A DNA stretch of 35,335 nt from Catenaria anguillulae PL171 (Eukaryota; Blastocladiomycota; Blastocladiomycetes; Blastocladiales; Catenariaceae). Position numbers and translations under genes: made by a program. The stretch's first letter is position 1. Each line of letters starts with the position of its first letter. Below the pieces are notes generated by a model. That model made no database searches. It worked only from the letters and a program-made list of their open reading frames with translations, and had not been told where the DNA came from. The DNA lies in NCBI GenBank assembly GCA_002102555.1, contig MCFL01000249.1, positions 1 through 35,335 of the forward strand. Reading direction: 5' to 3'. Shown here piece after piece: positions 26,548 to 35,335 of the stretch.

Positions 26548-28854
26548 TTGTCAAGTCAAGCGGGCCACCGCCACCACGCGCCGGGTTCTCGTCCAACACG
26601 AGCGACCCGCCCTCCTTAACGACAAGGTTGGCGCGGATGAGCTCGCGCTCGAGTGACGTGAAGTGGTGAACCATGGCGTTGACGAAAACGTCGAGACATT
26701 CCTTGGGCACGTTGCCAGTCTGAAGCATGGCCTGCAGCTCAACCGCGGCGCGCTTGTACTCGCGCACCCTCGGCGCATTCAGGCGCCGTAAAAAATCGAC
26801 CTTGAGCCTGAGCGCGACCAAGTAGCGGTGAATCGCCTCCGCAACACCCTTTTCCCCGCGCGGCTTCCTGAACACCCACTTGAGCTTCAAGGGATCGAAC
26901 CCGCCCTCGCTCGCCTCCAACTCGCGCTGCATGTCGTTGGCTCGCTCGATATAGCGGTTGGTCGTGCCCTTCCATCGACCAAACTTCTGGATCTCGTGCG
27001 TGGCCCAACCGGAGCGAGCAGTGCAGTGAGCCGAGAACCCGGCGGAGCGTATTGGTTGTAAAGCTGGGGTTTTCGCGCGTCCAGATGGTACCGTACTCTC
27101 CGAGCGCACGCCGGGCTGCGTCCGTGAGATAGTTGTTCTCCCACGACGGCATCCAACGGCGCAGATCCTGCATGAAAAGCAAAATATCGTGGGCAAACAG
27201 CTGCAACGACATCTTTTGGCGGCATTTGCTCACGGGCTTGAACGCAGCGGTGGGGACGGCACCTTGGTCGTAGCCAAACTCAAACATGTCTAGCCCGTGG
27301 CGACCGGCAATCACGCTCGCGCGCAGTTGTTGAAGCTTTTGGTCGTCCATGCGGGTGGTGAAGATGTCGGGCTTGGCCTTAAAGTAGGCACGGGCGCGCT
27401 CCATGTCGTTGCGTTGTTGGGCCGAACATGTACAACATCATGCCCTACAGAAATGACACAATATGGGTTCGTCAGTGTATGGCCTGGTCAACCAACGTGC
27501 CGGTCACTCGTCATGCGGAAATGAGGACGAACCGAGAAGAGCTTCGAGAACCCGCCCTTGCTCCAGTGCTCGTACGTGAGGTGGTGGCCGTGGCATTTGG
27601 GAATCAGAGGCAGCTCGTTGTGTGCCTTCACATACTGCGTCACACCAGCCTCGCGGTAGCACCATTCGAGGTGGAAGATGACGGCACGTACGGGGCAGAG
27701 ATGCTGCTGGCTAGGGATGGCATTGCGCGTGACAGTCACGTAGTCCGGGTCCTTGTTGGTCTTGGACTTGGCGATGCGGATTTTGATGAACGGCGGGATG
27801 CCGTCACTGTCGAGAAGGATTTCGTCGGGCCAGTCAGGGTGGTCAGGAAAGATCACGTCCTTGACCTGAGCGTAAACAGCAAATTAGTACAAGATCAGGT
27901 ATGCACATAGTAGGGACGGCAGCCATAAGCGTACCTTGAGAGCAATGAGTTCCTCACGATGCAAACACGCTGCAATCATGAGATGAACCGACGTCTCGAA
28001 CACCATGACGCGGTCAACGGCGGTCGGGAACCTTCTCGTGAACTCGGCACAGCGACAGAAGATGCTCTCGAGCTCGTGGAAACCATCAAGCGCTGGGGCC
28101 TTGATCTCAACGGCCTTCTCCTTGAGCGCATCATGGATCGTGTTGATTAAGGTCTATGAAGCCAGAGCAAAGTGAGTTGAGAAAAGACTCGACCTGGCGA
28201 GAACCACATACATGGACAATGCAGACAGGAGAAAAATGGCGAACACACCTTGATGCGAGAGTACTCGAGGACATTTCCAGTTACGCGAGGAATCGTGTTG
28301 CCGTTCCTGAGATGGTGAACAAGCCCTCTTGGTGAGGGCCGTACGAGCGCTCATGATGCCGGCCGGGGACTTGAAACGCAGTGAGTCCCGCCAAAAACTT
28401 GCGAAATGACGCAACCGAGCGGGTGCTCTTCATCCACTTGTCCACTGAATAAAGTTGTGGTAGGAGTGGGTGCGGTCGGTCGAGGACCCGTACGGCGGGC
28501 ACGGCGACATTGAGGGCGATACCGATCGCCGTCCTTGTCCACTTGGGATTTGGTGTACGTTGCACACCAGTCTTTGAGGTCGTTGGCAAACTTGGCATGA
28601 GGGCGGCGGCTTTGTGGATCACCCGCCAATTGACGGCGACGATGGCGGCGGTGTAGGTAACCGTGGGTCGCCGGCCATGATGATGCGGCGCGGTGCGGTT
28701 GTAATGCCGGCAGCAGTAGCATGTACGTTGAGACGGCGGCAGCAGCAGGGTTGGCGACATGCGGGTGCATTCTTTGCTGATATGGTCTGGTCAAGAAGTC
28801 TGTGGAATGCCACGAGTGCGTTCTCCGGTGTTGGTGCCGTCAAAAGTAAATAAG
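26548..28854 (-). pseudogene. Crypton-like tyrosine recombinase gene, right copy, truncated at its 3' end
   Basis: Same exons as the left copy, including the box I block (complement around 27960-28000), the strand-lysine block (27488-27856) and box II with GRWKGTT. It lacks the 25-bp duplication, so the frame after box II stays open through LQAMLQTGNVPKECLDVFV and LVVKEGGSLVLDENPARGGG. At 26548 the homology to the left arm ends. The frame then runs on into the half-LINE-like fragment to a stop at 26321, giving a chimeric open frame of 291 codons (26321-27196). The Ser/Pro-rich C-terminal tail of the left copy is missing. Confidence 0.7.
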
Positions 28855-29015
28855 GGCTTTATCGTCATCATTAAATATCAACCTCGTCTGACAGGAAATC
28901 CGCCGGCAGTCTGGCGCCAACACCAGGAAAGCATGCACAAGACTTCAAGAAAGCAGTTGCTGTCTCGTACATGTGCCGTGTGACGAGAAACACAAAAGGC
29001 TATGCGGCCAGTGGC

Positions 29016-29087
29016 CGATCCCGGGAGGATTCGAACCTCCGATCTCCTGATCCGTAGTCAGGCGCCTTAGCCATTGGGCCACGGACC
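29016..29087 (-). tRNA. tRNA-Arg(ACG), right copy, acceptor one base short
   Basis: Same as 11268-11340 except that the 5' acceptor strand reads GGTCCG instead of GGTCCCG, so the seven-base acceptor helix cannot form normally against CGGGATC. It is either a broken gene or a base-calling error in a C-run. Anticodon ACG and the T-arm are intact. Confidence 0.85.
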
Positions 29088-29356
29088 TTGTTGTTTCGCT
29101 TGACGAGAATTTGGCACCGGATAACGTTTGCCAAAATTCGCCCAAATTTTTGGGAAAAATTGTCATCTTCCGTCGGGCCCGTGTTCGATTCTGGGCGGTG
29201 TCGCCCCACAGCTCGTCCTTGTGAACGGAAAAGAGAGCGGTTCCCATCCAATCGTAACGTCGGCGACATTGGGCGTGGGGGGTAAGGGAAGAATGGATGG
29301 CGGCAATGCAAATGGATATCAAGTAGCAGGCAGGCATGCATGTGGATGTAGCCACC

Positions 29357-29357
<1 letters not shown>

Positions 29358-29407
<50 letters not shown>
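29358..29407. repeat. A50 run (32 in the left arm)
   Basis: Counterpart of the T-run at 10965-10996. Confidence 0.9.
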
Positions 29408-29409
<2 letters not shown>

Positions 29410-29473
29410 AACGACCGTCGGCATAAAAATGGATCAATATGCAGTACAAAACAAAAAATACAAGAGCTATGAA

Positions 29474-29546
29474 TGGAGGTTAGGGGAATCGAACCCCTGG
29501 CCTCACGCATGCGAAGCGCGCGCTCTACCAACTGAGCTAAACCCCC
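29474..29546 (-). tRNA. tRNA-Ala(CGC), right copy
   Basis: Identical to 10826-10898: acceptor GGGGGTT/AACCTCC, anticodon CGC in loop TTCGCAT, T-arm AGGGGTTCGATTCCCCT. Confidence 0.95.
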
Positions 29547-29753
29547 ATCTGTGCATGTGGCTCAAGCCACACGCCACGCTACCAGATCCACCAAACCAAA
29601 GGTTTGTCCGTGGCAAGCAAATCAACTATCGACGCTGGGACGGATCACGCACGGATGGTATCTCTTGCTCAATGTTTGTCCGATCGCGCCTCTTCCGCCA
29701 GCAAAACGCATTCCAAGGACCATACCAAAAAGAACTCATGTTCCTCGTCGTCA

Positions 29754-29825
29754 AGGGGCCAGCCGGAGTTGAACCGGCGACCTATCGATCTGCAGTCGAT
29801 TGCTCTACCACTGAGCTATAACCCC
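29754..29825 (-). tRNA. tRNA-Cys(GCA), right copy with original upstream flank
   Basis: Identical to 10547-10618. Its 5' end and the 6 bp upstream are the empty LINE target (complement 29814-29831). The original upstream flank (GACAATTTGTCC) is kept here, whereas the left copy now has LINE sequence. Confidence 0.95.
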
Positions 29826-30222
29826 TGTTAAGGACAAATTGTCAATTCTCCACATATTCCGCCAGAACACTCTTTGCACAATTTTGCGGTTATCCCGAGC
29901 CCGCAGATCGATCCTTGCCTGCAACGCCCAAACTTGCTCCAGCAACTTTTTTTTCTTTCCTTTTGGTTTTTTCTTGTCTCCTCACCAGGAACAAATCTTA
30001 GCAAATTTTGTGGTTATCCCAAGGTCTCGAGATCGATACTTGGCCTCGACCACTCAACCGCCCTTTTCTTTTTATCTTCTGCACTTCACTTGTACTTATG
30101 CAACACAAAGACTGTTGCAACCAACCGTCCGTAATCTGAATCACCTGCTGTTTGCCGTTTGGGCGCCGCCGCTGTTTTCTGGCGCGCGAGCTGGCCTTCT
30201 TTTTGCTGTTTAGACCGATGAG

Positions 30223-30230
30223 TATATAAA
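30223..30230 (+). promoter_or_regulatory. TATA-like box upstream of tRNA-Gln
   Basis: TATATAAA lies about 31-38 bp before tRNA-Gln, the position where TFIIIB-binding TATA boxes occur upstream of many fungal and plant tRNA genes. Confidence 0.6.
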
Positions 30231-30260
30231 GTGACTGTTCTCAATTTCGTATAACAAGGC

Positions 30261-30332
30261 GGTTCCGTAGTGTAGTGGTGATCACCCCGGACTTTGAATC
30301 CGGTAACCCGAGTTCGAACCTCGGCGGGACCT
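30261..30332 (+). tRNA. tRNA-Gln(TTG)
   Basis: Acceptor GGTTCCG pairs with CGGGACC (one G-T pair), discriminator T. D-arm GTGTAGTGGTGATCAC, anticodon stem CCGGA/TCCGG with loop CTTTGAA (anticodon TTG), T-arm CCGAGTTCGAACCTCGG. The T5 terminator overlaps the discriminator (30332-30336). Confidence 0.96.
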
Positions 30333-30516
30333 TTTTGCCTCTCGTTTCCAGATTTATGCATGCTTGCTCTGAACTGTGGCGCTTCGCGCAACCCTTCTTA
30401 TCGCAGATTATCGCGGATCTCCAGCAGCTTGGGGGGGGGGTGCACCTTGACAGCAGGGTAAAAAAAACCATGACATCCCTCAGCAAAACACATGCACACA
30501 AGCACCAAAAACAGTT
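30333..30516. other. tRNA-Gln to tRNA-Leu spacer
   Basis: No gene. It contains a 10-G run near 30432 and the Pol III terminators of both convergent tRNA genes (T5 at 30332; complement T5 at 30507-30511). Confidence 0.6.
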
Positions 30517-30598
30517 TGGTGCGAGTGGGATTCGAACCCACGCGGATTGCTCCATAGGAACTTGAGACCTACGCCTTAGACCACTCGGCCATCACACC
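30517..30598 (-). tRNA. tRNA-Leu(CAA), no intron
   Basis: Complement: acceptor GGTGTGA pairs with TCGCACC, discriminator A; D-arm GCCGAGTGGTCTAAGGC; loop CTCAAGT gives anticodon CAA; a long variable arm marks it as class II; T-arm GTGGGTTCGAATCCCAC. One T-T mismatch closes the anticodon stem. A TATA-like ATATAT lies upstream near 30632-30640, and T5 follows at 30507-30511. Confidence 0.93.
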
Positions 30599-31637
30599 CT
30601 GCTGGGCACAAGTCGCTCAATGGCGACCGCCATATATTTGCTTTAGCTCGCTCTTGACTGGCAACGTATTCATGCCAGATCCTGTGCACACATTTGTTTT
30701 CTATCTAGTTGCTCGCACCGTTTATTAATTTGTAGGTTGCTTGAATCCGTCAGTGGACATGTGGAATGGGCTCAGGGTAGTCCATGTGGCCATACAGCCA
30801 TTTGCTTGCTCTCTGATTGTCGTTGGCTCTCTTGATTCTGGCAGTATAATATATATTCCGCTCGCTCTCCTCAGGAACGAGGCATCATGTCGTCGAAATC
30901 GACATTAGTGCGAAAGGTGATTTTCAAGTCACCTAAGTATCTATATCAAAAATTTCCCTCTCGAGGACCTCACACGTCTGTTAGACCCATGTGAGACATT
31001 CTGCTTATCTGCTTGCTGACTCACAAGGCGTGTGTATTCCAGACCACAGGCGAATTCTATACTCGTTCCCACTGAGCCAAAGGCAAATATACTCATTCGC
31101 ACTGTGACAGTTTGTTCCCACTCGCATTCCACGTCCAGCCCCTCTTACCATGTGCCCAGATGTGCACAAACACATGGACCGCCAGCGACGCCAACGCGGT
31201 GCTCTCTGCATAGCAGCAGTCCAAGTCAGGCCGTCGGTTTGCAAACGAATCAACACAAAGCAGTCAGCCCGCAGAAAAAGCGAAGCGGCAAACGAAACGA
31301 TTGGTCATTGCCATTTCATCGGCTCTTTCAGAATCCCTTTCCATTGATGTGGCCAGCCAGCTATGCGACTCACTGAAGCTGCAGCCGAGGGCGTCCCAGG
31401 GATTCACATCGACATTCACATTTTGCTATGGCAAGTGATTCTTGGAACGCATCAACGCTTGAATGAACGCGTGAACAATGATGAGACGCGATGAGTCGAT
31501 GACCATCGCGAATCCGCAACCATGTAATTATATTAAAAAAGGAAGGACGACACATACGAAAACCAACCCCAGTGTTGACATATGTATTCAATTCGGATAA
31601 TTGTCATGTACATTGAGAATTCAGCGACCGAGCTTTT
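30599..31637. other. Intergenic, no gene supported
   Basis: About 1 kb with only short frames lacking any motif. A TATATATT stretch occurs near 30847. I see no RNA gene or repeat. Confidence 0.5.
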
Positions 31638-32621
31638 TCATCCTCCAGACTCCCATTTGTCTCTACCATACGTATCATACAAATGTACATCGTCATCCCC
31701 CTCAGGTACATATTTACAAACCTCAATCCATCCATCCATCCATCCATCAATCATCAAAGTCACGTCCATAATCCGTCTCGTAAGCACTCGCCCCACTCTG
31801 ATCCCACATGCGGCCGCGCTCGACTCGTCTGCCAACTCTGCCGCCATGGCCACCCCCACCTCAGGCTCCTCATTTAAACCATTGCCGTTGTCGTTGTTGC
31901 CGCCCAGGCTCAGGCCCAGCACTTGCTCGGCATACTTGCGCACCGCACGTTGCTCCTCAACTGCCTCCACGCTCAACCTAAGTGTCGTCCTCGCCTCATC
32001 ATCATTGATGGCCGCCGCCGCCGCCATGGACACTTCCAGCGCATGGTTGGTCAACTTGACGCGGCGTATCCTTGTCCTTGTGTGCTGTCACGGTCTGCTG
32101 CTGGCGCCCAGACCTCGAGCGGCGCATGGTCGGCGTCACTGCTGACCGCCGGGCGAGTGTTGATGATGATGTTCCATCAGCGTGTGCGCAACGTTTGTGT
32201 GCCCGTGCGCGGCGTATCCGTGGCCATGGGCCACAATGGCGGGCGGCGCCATTGGCCTTTCGTCCGAATCCGTCGCGGCATGTGATGATGATGATGATGG
32301 CGAGTACGAGGACGACGATGGCAGTCGCGACTGCGATCCAAATCGTTGCACTGGTGTGAGTGTCCTCATCACTTGATGATTATTGGTATCACTCGTAGCA
32401 GCAAGACCAGTCATGGGCGCGTCGGGCGAGTAAAACAGGTCGGCCGCAGAGTCGTTCAAGTTGATGGTGCCGGCCAGTTGGAGTAGATCGGCCGAAGTCG
32501 TGGGCGTGCGCAAGTCCGGACGCAGCGCACCCGGTTGGCGTTGGAGAGCTCGCGCACACGACAAGGGTTGGTTGCCTGACGGCGCGTTCGGCCCAAGTGG
32601 AGACAGATTCGCGCTGAGCAT
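31638..32621 (-). CDS. Hypothetical low-complexity protein, two pieces
   Basis: The start ATG is at 32621 (MLSANLSPLGPNAPSG). The first 161 codons (to 32136) are Ser/Thr/Pro-rich with a long serine run and a histidine-rich end (HGHGYAAHGHTNVAHTLMEHHHQH). A second open piece (31638-32054) has a helical, better conserved-looking part (NHALEVSMAAAAAINDDEARTTLRLSVEAVEEQRAVRKY), then DGWMDGW encoded by an ATCC repeat at about 31727-31750. The frame between the pieces (32055-32135) is not continuous; a small intron or an indel would explain it. I do not recognise a family. The composition suggests a nuclear regulator, which is speculative. Confidence 0.45.
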
Positions 32622-33087
32622 GGTGATTGAGTACAGTTGGTCGTGGGTATGAATACCTGGAGCGGATGGCTTCGGATTGGAGTTGTTATTGTTTGCGCTG
32701 GGACCGGGCTTTTCATTTCGTGGTCAACTTTTGCCTAGCTAGCTATAGGGTGGGTGCACTGTGTTGCTTTCATTGGTGTGTTGCTTTCATCGGTGTGATG
32801 GATGGGATGAAAACATTGCCCAATAACAATTCGCCATTGAATAAATAGGATCAGTTGTCTCTTTCTCATGCTTGTGAATGAGCAAACAGACGGAAACGGG
32901 ACAAGCCATGGGAACTCGATTGGCGCCACCTCCAGGCTCCCTTTCGACTGAAAAGGCGAGATATTTGCGTCCAAATCCATACATCGATAAACAGCATACT
33001 AATACTTATGATGGAAGAAGTAGGACAAAACGAAACTTATTGCTGTTGAAGTTGAACAAGGCGGGGTAGCTCTGTCCTGACGCTCAT
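32622..33087. other. Intergenic, no gene supported
   Basis: It holds the probable upstream region of the hypothetical gene and the downstream region of the glycosyltransferase. A short direct repeat (GTGTTGCTTTCAT-GGTGT) sits at 32760-32798. Confidence 0.5.
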
Positions 33088-34128
33088 TCACGCATTATCC
33101 TCCCGACTCGTCAGCCTTGCCACTGACCCCCAGCACGTCTTAGCTCCCTCCCATCCAATCCCACTCTTTGTCCCTCTCGCCACCCACTTTGGTATACCTA
33201 CACACCCACTGGCGACCTCATCCCTATCACGACACATCCACGCACCCTTGCCCTTGCCCTTGCTCCACCCGTTCTCGTCCTCCATGAACCACGCACCCAA
33301 CTGTTTCATCACACTGATCTTTGGCTGAATCCCGCCAAAGCAGATCGGGTGAATGTACATGAGATCGGGCTTGCACATGTCAATCAGGCGTGGGCACGGT
33401 GTCAAGCGGCCAAATGGGTTAGAATAATCGCGTATGGCGACCACGGGAGGGGAATGGTGGGCGAGCGCGGCACATGTCGGACGTGAAGAGCAAAATGCGG
33501 CCGTGGGCGAGGTCGAGTTGACCAGTCAATAAAAGCCGATTGGTCCGAGATGGCTATATACATCCACAAGTGCATCGGTCAAAACCGTCCAACGACGTAC
33601 GGAACAAGAAAAGAAAGTAAACAACACGTACTTGAATCGGCATCACCAATGGCAACGTATTTTGCCCACGCGCGCTTTGCGGCCGCGGTCGGCCGAACAA
33701 CGTAATTGCCGTGTTTGCCACATAATCGCCAAACTCGCGCATCAGGCCAACCTGTGCGCCCACCTCGTCAAGGTACTCTGTGTAGCTGGCCCACACGTCC
33801 CGCACATAACTGATGTCTGTGTCCGACAAGTGCACCTCAAACCCGAGCTCGAGCAATGCCCGAACAAGCCTGGGTTTCACCCAACTGACTTGTGCCCACA
33901 TGTCCTTGGACTCGGCCAGCGTCAGCTCGCCCGCCGGGAAAAGTCGGCCACGGCCAAGTGTGTCGCATTGTAGCATGGACGTTCCAGTGCAAACAGTCGC
34001 GCGCGGCCGCCGGGTCAATGGCAAACAAAAAGTAGTTGCGTGTTTGGCCAAACGTCGATAACGAAGCAAGGAGGTTTTCGGCCAGTTGGCGGTACTGCGA
34101 CTGATACGGGATGATGGACACGCGCGGA
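33088..34128 (-). CDS. Nucleotide-diphospho-sugar glycosyltransferase-like protein (C-terminal part clear)
   Basis: The first part (about 34128-33630) reads QWWWQGIKYPRVSIIP, LAENLLASLSTFG, YFLFAIDPAAARDC, then in another frame LVRALLELGFEVHLSDTDISYV and ASYTEYLDEVGAQVG. The D-T-D after a lysine/arginine-rich helix is the metal and sugar-nucleotide binding DXD of the Nucleotid_trans family (PF03407). A donor-like CAA/GTACGT near 33630 starts an intron. The second part (33444-33088) has GRLTPCPRLIDMCKPDLMYI, HPICFGG and KQLGAWF, similar to the C-terminal block of that family. Frames change near 33960 and 33460, so the gene is broken or the sequence carries indels. It would act in the secretory pathway, but I see no signal anchor. 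Confidence 0.6.
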
Positions 34129-35325
34129 TACTTGATGCCTTGCCACCACCACTGGCCTTTTGTGCAACGAATGCGGCGAGCTTGGGCAAGTCATTGGCCA
34201 TGGGCTCGTACGTGGCCCTGAGCAGTCCGCGCGGCAGCAGCCATGGCGCAGAGTGCAAGCCCTCGACCATAGCCGCATACTCGGATGTGCTTGCCAGGTG
34301 GGCGGATCCGCAGGCATGGGCTCAAACGAAAACGTTGGCACGTAGCCGAGCACGCGCTTGGCCTTGTTCAAATTGGCAGGCACGCCGGCGGCGCATCCGT
34401 TGCGGCGGCCGTGGCATTCGCAACACTGGCTGGCTTGAATGTCAACCAAGGTGCCCGACCCAACATTACCACGCGCCATCCTTCTTGCTCGTCCTCGACT
34501 TGCTCGTCGTCGCCTGCTGCTTCGGCACCGCGCAAAACTGCCGCCTTACTGCCTCAACGACATCCAGCACGTGCACCCAATCATAGGCTTTTCTGACCCC
34601 GCCCACGCCCCATGCCATGTCCCGTCCACCGAACACACTTGGGTCGTTGGCTCTGGCACGGGCCATGCGCCATACATTGGCCACACGCGCAACACCCAGT
34701 GTGCACGTGCGTGCGTGCGCGCGTGCGCAACGACAAGGGATTCCATGGCAAGCAACGTCTCGCATACATGGTTGCCGGATTGGGTGGCGTGGACTCTGTG
34801 ACGCCCAAAGGTTCCTCGAGACGGCCGCCGCGGAGGTTTTTCGATCGTGTCGAGTTTCTTGTTGACCACATCAATGCTTGCCACCACACGCACCTGGCCT
34901 GCGCCGGTGCTGCGGGTTCGCGTCAGGCACACGCACGTTCACGTTCAAGTTGCCGTACACATCTGCCGAGCTCACAAGCACCATGCGTGCATTGCCCATA
35001 CTTGCCAACACTTGGTGCATGCCACCAAGCATATCGGCGCGACACCCAGCGTCGCATGTGCCACCCGGAAGAGGTTCAGGGACAGCCAAGTGCACGACCA
35101 ACTGGGCCGCGCAATCCGCATGGCAAGCTGCATGTCACTTGCGTTGCGCGTGTCGCCAAACACAAATGCAAACCGCGGGCCTCAAACAGTGGGCAAGTGT
35201 GTGTACGCCGCCGAGCTGAGATTGTCCAAGACCGTCACGTGTACCGAGGACGAGTTGGGGAGGAGCAAGGCGCGCGCGAGGTGCGAGCCAATGAGGCCTG
35301 CACCGCCCGTGATGAGCACACGCAT
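34129..35325 (-). CDS. Extended SDR / NAD-dependent epimerase-like protein (frames interrupted)
   Basis: It starts MRVLITGGAGLIGSHLARAL near the window end (ATG at 35325); an upstream extension cannot be excluded. The GGAGLIGSH motif is the NAD-binding GxxGxxG of extended SDRs. Further blocks in different frames follow in family order: FVFGDTRNASDMQLAM, VVHLAVPEP, MVLVSSADVYGN (the SS-x-x-x-YG site), YDWVHVLDVVEA, NVGSGTLVDI and KAKRVLGYVPTFSFE. The frame changes several times without convincing splice sites. UDP-sugar epimerases and dehydratases have this layout; the substrate cannot be told. It lies directly upstream of the glycosyltransferase with almost no gap, so sugar-nucleotide conversion and transfer may be linked or even fused. 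Confidence 0.6.
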
Positions 35326-35335
35326 TTGCTCTGAT

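Larger units (their letters stand above)
26548..30295. repeat. Inverted repeat, right arm (uninterrupted)
   Basis: Reverse complement of 18261-20594, then 10541-11503, then 1-486. It lacks both the LINE and the Plavaka-like element and therefore shows both empty sites. The inner end is within recombinase coding sequence; the outer limit is set only by the window start of the left arm. Confidence 0.93.

Noticed and set aside
31032-31376. 114-codon plus-strand frame as a gene
   Set aside because: No motif, no plausible start context and irregular composition.
31727-31750. ATCC repeat as part of a tandem-repeat locus or CRISPR
   Set aside because: A short simple repeat of about six units; no spacers and no further array.

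Overview
The window is eukaryotic and most likely fungal. It has nuclear-type tRNA genes with internal Pol III boxes and T-runs, short GT-AG introns of about 50-100 bp, a Plavaka-like transposase, a tyrosine-recombinase (Crypton-like) gene and LINE retrotransposons. An early-diverging lineage such as chytrids or Blastocladiomycota would fit, but this is an inference from gene content only.

The backbone is a large inverted repeat. The right arm (26548-30295, about 3.7 kb) is uninterrupted and holds a tyrosine-recombinase gene followed by tRNA-Arg, tRNA-Ala, tRNA-Cys and tRNA-Gln. The left arm has the same content in opposite orientation, split by two insertions into 1-486, 10541-11503 and 18261-20594; it starts inside a tRNA-Gln cut by the window edge. 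The first insertion (487-10540, minus strand) is a LINE of about 10 kb with an intact 1980-residue endonuclease/RT/RNase H ORF2. It lies in the 5' end of tRNA-Cys, and its 18-bp target duplication leaves a complete tRNA-Cys at the right junction. The second (11504-18260) is a Plavaka-like DNA transposon with two divergent genes. Its site is also empty in the right arm.

Inside the LINE, ORF1 is split by a 1.46-kb poly(A)-tailed element that encodes only an ORF1-type protein (half-LINE). A second copy encoding an identical protein, with its own target duplication, lies at 23470-24951. The order of events reads: inverted duplication, then LINE and Plavaka insertions in the left arm, then half-LINE insertion into the LINE.

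The spacer between the arms (20595-26547) holds the C-terminal part of the recombinase gene, broken protein-kinase-like and bromodomain-like coding pieces, half-LINE copy 2, a stretch with a diverged tandem duplication, and a diverged half-LINE-like 5' fragment fused to the right arm.

Right of the arms (30296-35335) lie tRNA-Leu(CAA), a low-complexity hypothetical gene, and a closely spaced pair on the minus strand: an extended-SDR (NAD-dependent epimerase) gene and a nucleotide-diphospho-sugar glycosyltransferase. Several unique coding regions change frame. Differences noted between the two repeat arms are mostly one-base changes in homopolymer runs, so some frame breaks may be base-calling errors rather than decay.
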